Shown here one piece after another: positions 34,568-34,650 of a stretch of DNA of 34,650 nt (positions are counted from its first letter, which is position 1; each line of letters begins with the position of its first letter). The stretch spans positions 1 through 34,650 of the forward strand of contig JASMKZ010000012.1 in NCBI GenBank assembly GCA_030748955.1. Reading direction: 5' to 3'. The translations under genes were made by a program, and so were the position numbers. The DNA is from Fidelibacterota bacterium (lineage in GTDB: Bacteria > Fidelibacterota > Marinisomatia > SCGC-AAA003-L08 > D37C17). A model generated the notes under the pieces. It had not been told where the DNA came from, did not search any database, and saw only the letters and a list, made by a program, of their open reading frames with translations.

Positions 34568-34650
34568 ATGTCAGTATTTCCAGATGATATATTTGCTGCC
34601 GATCCTCTAGCGGCGGTCATTGAAGAAAAGACTATTCAACTAAAAGAAGG
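34568..34650 (+). CDS. 5' end of an unidentified plus-strand gene
   Basis: A reading frame opens at ATG 34568 and runs to the window end without a stop (27 codons, beginning MSVFPDDIFAADPLAAV and continuing IEEKTIQLKEG). An in-frame TAA lies just upstream at 34562-34564, so 34568 is the first ATG. It is divergent from mraZ. The fragment is too short to identify; it is acidic and lacks a signal peptide. Its reality rests on the natural composition and the position next to an AT-rich promoter-like region. Confidence 0.5.
   Translation, partial: MSVFPDDIFAADPLAAVIEEKTIQLKE

Noticed and set aside
1..34650. CRISPR arrays, insertion sequences, tRNA or rRNA genes
   Set aside because: No repeat-spacer pattern, transposase gene, tRNA cloverleaf or rRNA core was seen on either strand by eye. 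A covariance-model search would be needed to exclude small RNAs.

Overview
The window is AT-rich bacterial chromosome carrying two large, convergent, tightly packed gene blocks. The organism looks Gram-negative. It has a lipoprotein-type signal on one MORN protein, a long-chain glycan assembly set with a flippase, a complete division and cell wall (dcw) cluster, and a MurE with the DNPR motif of meso-diaminopimelate-adding enzymes. Weak or absent Shine-Dalgarno sites at many genes and several TTG starts fit the wider FCB/Marinimicrobia-like bacteria. That placement is an impression from gene content and style, not from a phylogeny.

Plus strand, 1-6.4 kb: a truncated recombinase-like helix-turn-helix protein at the edge, two secreted MORN-repeat proteins, then pgeF-uppP-holA, an ECF sigma factor with its zinc-finger anti-sigma factor, and a 63-residue unknown protein closed by a strong terminator. 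Plus strand, 6.4-17.4 kb: a surface-glycan operon whose genes overlap or abut almost throughout. It contains a secreted TPR protein, a DPM1-like GT2, a GT4, a short GT2, another GT4-like enzyme, a Wzx/MOP flippase, a YfhO-type membrane protein and an orphan sensor histidine kinase. Ribosomal protein L28 follows. The only loose join in this operon is at 10.83-10.95 kb, where the GT2 looks C-terminally short and a small coding remnant lies before the next glycosyltransferase.

Minus strand, 34.2-17.5 kb: a nearly textbook dcw cluster in the order mraZ-rsmH-ftsL-ftsI-murE-murF-mraY-murD-ftsW-murG-murC-murB-ftsQ-ftsA-ftsZ. Most junctions are 1-11 nt overlaps, so it is probably one translationally coupled transcript. 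Candidate MraZ operator repeats and a promoter lie upstream of mraZ. The plus and minus blocks meet at 17.35-17.55 kb in a zone with three hairpins.

The most notable anomaly is murG. It is split into two frames at a run of ten A (coding strand). A -1 shift restores the expected protein, and a 6-bp hairpin lies 9 nt downstream of the run. This could be a sequence error, a real mutation or programmed slippage. I found no CRISPR array, insertion sequence, tRNA or rRNA, and no convincing new multi-gene system. The best leads are the murG frameshift, the glycan operon with its histidine kinase, and the paired MORN proteins.
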